A stretch of DNA of 46,896 nucleotides. It comes from Lachnospiraceae bacterium (lineage in GTDB: Bacteria; Bacillota; Clostridia; Lachnospirales; Lachnospiraceae). A program made the translations under genes and the position numbers. This document shows, piece after piece, positions 45,796 to 46,896 of this stretch. A model generated the notes under the pieces. It was not told where the DNA came from. It saw only the letters and a program-made list of their open reading frames with translations, and ran no database searches. The first letter of the stretch is position 1, and every line of letters starts with the position of its first letter. The stretch lies in the NCBI GenBank assembly GCA_015057445.1, contig SVEI01000015.1, positions 1 to 46,896 of the forward strand, in the 5' to 3' direction.

Positions 45796-46896
45796 ATGGA
45801 GAAGAAGGGAAGCTTATCTATTAACAGCGAAAATATTTTCCCTATTATCAAGAAGTGGTTATATTCAGACCACGACATTTTCATCAGAGAGCTTGTATCA
45901 AATGGTTGTGATGCTATTACTAAGCTTAAGAAGCTTGCTCTTATGGGTGATTATCAGGAGACTGAAGGCGAGGAGTATAAGATTGAGATTTATGCTTCAG
46001 CAAAGGACAAGACACTTACCTTTGTAGATAATGGTATCGGTATGACTGAGGAGGAGGTTGAGAAGTATATTAACCAGATAGCTTTCTCAGGTGCTACAGA
46101 TTTCATTAACAAGTATAAGGATAAGACTAACGAGGACCAGATTATAGGTCACTTTGGTTTAGGCTTTTATTCAGCATTTATGGTAGCTGACAAGGTTACA
46201 ATTGAGACCTGTTCATACCAGAAGGGAGCAAAGCCTGTATTCTGGGAGTGTGACGGTGGAACTGATTACTCCATGGAGGAAAGTGATGATGATGTAAGAG
46301 GTACAGCTATTACACTTTACTTAAATGAGGAGTCTTATGAGTTTGCAAATGAGTACAGAGTTAAGGAGATAATTCAGAAGTACTGTGCATTTATGCCATA
46401 TAATATCTACTTTATCAATGAGGATAAGGTAGAGGAAGAGGAAGCTAAGGCTGCTGCTGAGAAAAAGAACAAGGTTATCGAGGTTGATCCTGATGATGAA
46501 TTAGTTGGTGATGTTAAGGAAGCTAAGTCTGATGATAGCGCAGAGGATAAGGCTGAGGAAGAGAAGAAGGATGCGCCAAAGCCATTAAATGATACTAATC
46601 CACTTTGGATGAAAAATCCTAAGGATTGTACAGATGAGGAGTATATTGATTTCTATCAGAGAGTATTCCTTGACTTTAAGAAGCCACTTTTCTGGATACA
46701 CCTTAATATGGACTATCCATTTAACCTAAAGGGTATTCTCTACTTCCCTAAGATTAATACACAGTATGATCAGCTTGAGGGAACTATAAAGCTTTACAAT
46801 AATCAGGTGTTTATAGCTGATAACATTAAGGAGGTAATTCCAGAGTTCTTACTCCTTCTTAAGGGTGTAATCGACTGTCCGGACCTTCCACTTAAT
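45796..46896 (+). CDS. htpG: Chaperone HtpG (Hsp90), 3' truncated by the window
   Basis: The first 367 codons are present. The N-terminal ATPase domain starts MEKKGSLSINSENIFPIIKK and has the ATP-site motifs RELVSNGCDA, DNGIGM and the HFGLGFYSAFMVA glycine-rich lid. From about residue 211 to 262 there is a strongly charged segment (Glu/Lys/Asp/Ala) before the middle domain resumes with PLWMKNPKDCTDEEYIDFY. E. coli HtpG lacks such a linker, which resembles the charged linker of eukaryotic Hsp90. Expression is probably controlled by HrcA through the CIRCE site, unlike htpG of B. subtilis, which is not CIRCE-controlled. Start ATG is eight bases after AGGAGG. Confidence 0.96.
   Translation, partial: MEKKGSLSINSENIFPIIKKWLYSDHDIFIRELVSNGCDAITKLKKLALMGDYQETEGEEYKIEIYASAKDKTLTFVDNGIGMTEEEVEKYINQIAFSGATDFINKYKDKTNEDQIIGHFGLGFYSAFMVADKVTIETCSYQKGAKPVFWECDGGTDYSMEESDDDVRGTAITLYLNEESYEFANEYRVKEIIQKYCAFMPYNIYFINEDKVEEEEAKAAAEKKNKVIEVDPDDELVGDVKEAKSDDSAEDKAEEEKKDAPKPLNDTNPLWMKNPKDCTDEEYIDFYQRVFLDFKKPLFWIHLNMDYPFNLKGILYFPKINTQYDQLEGTIKLYNNQVFIADNIKEVIPEFLLLLKGVIDCPDLPLN

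Overview
ORGANISM. The window is AT-rich, almost every gene lies on the plus strand, ribosome sites are strong AGGAGG-type, and promoters fit sigma-A (TTGACA-N17-TATAAT). Gene content points to an anaerobic Clostridia member, most likely a Lachnospiraceae: DUF5688- and DUF5721-like proteins, Thr/Pro/Glu/Ala-rich surface linkers, a group B [FeFe] hydrogenase, indolepyruvate:ferredoxin oxidoreductase and the sporulation sigma factor SigG. No rRNA, tRNA, CRISPR array, transposase or prophage gene was seen. Genus cannot be fixed from sequence reading alone.

LAYOUT. 1-5200: tail of a PepD-like dipeptidase, hisC, a DUF5688 protein, a cold-shock protein, then a TetR regulator / single-domain receiver / RarA operon. 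5246-10440: a MacAB-like ABC system with two membrane-fusion proteins, one ATPase and one permease, both fusion proteins carrying odd low-complexity segments, then a small membrane protein. 10463-13236: SEC-C protein and UvrD-like helicase, convergent with a DUF1292 protein. 13449-16941: heterodimeric ABC exporter. 17227-18887: tandem AIM24 paralogues. 18967-21224: PadR-controlled membrane-protein operon with two palindromic operators at its promoter. 21394-26911: SbcD/SbcC-like (YhaO/YhaN-like) pair and typA. 27074-27748: orphan response regulator (minus). 27920-31885: HAD phosphatase, nicotinate phosphoribosyltransferase, group B [FeFe] hydrogenase, a small conserved protein. 32084-38376: sodium:solute symporter, DUF3592-like protein, iorAB and an acyl-CoA ligase, plausibly aromatic 2-oxo-acid metabolism. 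38478-39873: sigG and a TEAP-repeat surface protein. 39869-40325: a gene-free palindromic element. 40321-41983 (minus): argH and a small protein. 42174-45599: Fe-S aldo/keto reductase, DUF1893 protein, a 53-residue membrane microprotein, a membrane transglutaminase-like protein and a DUF5721-like protein. 45657-46896: CIRCE site, promoter and the 5' part of htpG.

MOST UNUSUAL. The segment 39869-40325 between two convergent genes has 27-bp perfect terminal inverted repeats that contain the stop codons of both neighbours, a second 13-bp inverted repeat further in, and a GC-richer core (39948-40171) that folds on paper into a long stem ending in a three-way junction with two hairpins. It has no coding capacity. 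It could be a MITE-like mobile element, a large structured RNA, or both. Other points worth following are a CIRCE sequence that doubles as a terminator-like hairpin upstream of the htpG promoter, a 25-nt perfect hairpin inside a helicase gene, duplicated PadR-type operators, low-complexity inserts in the fusion proteins and a charged linker in HtpG.
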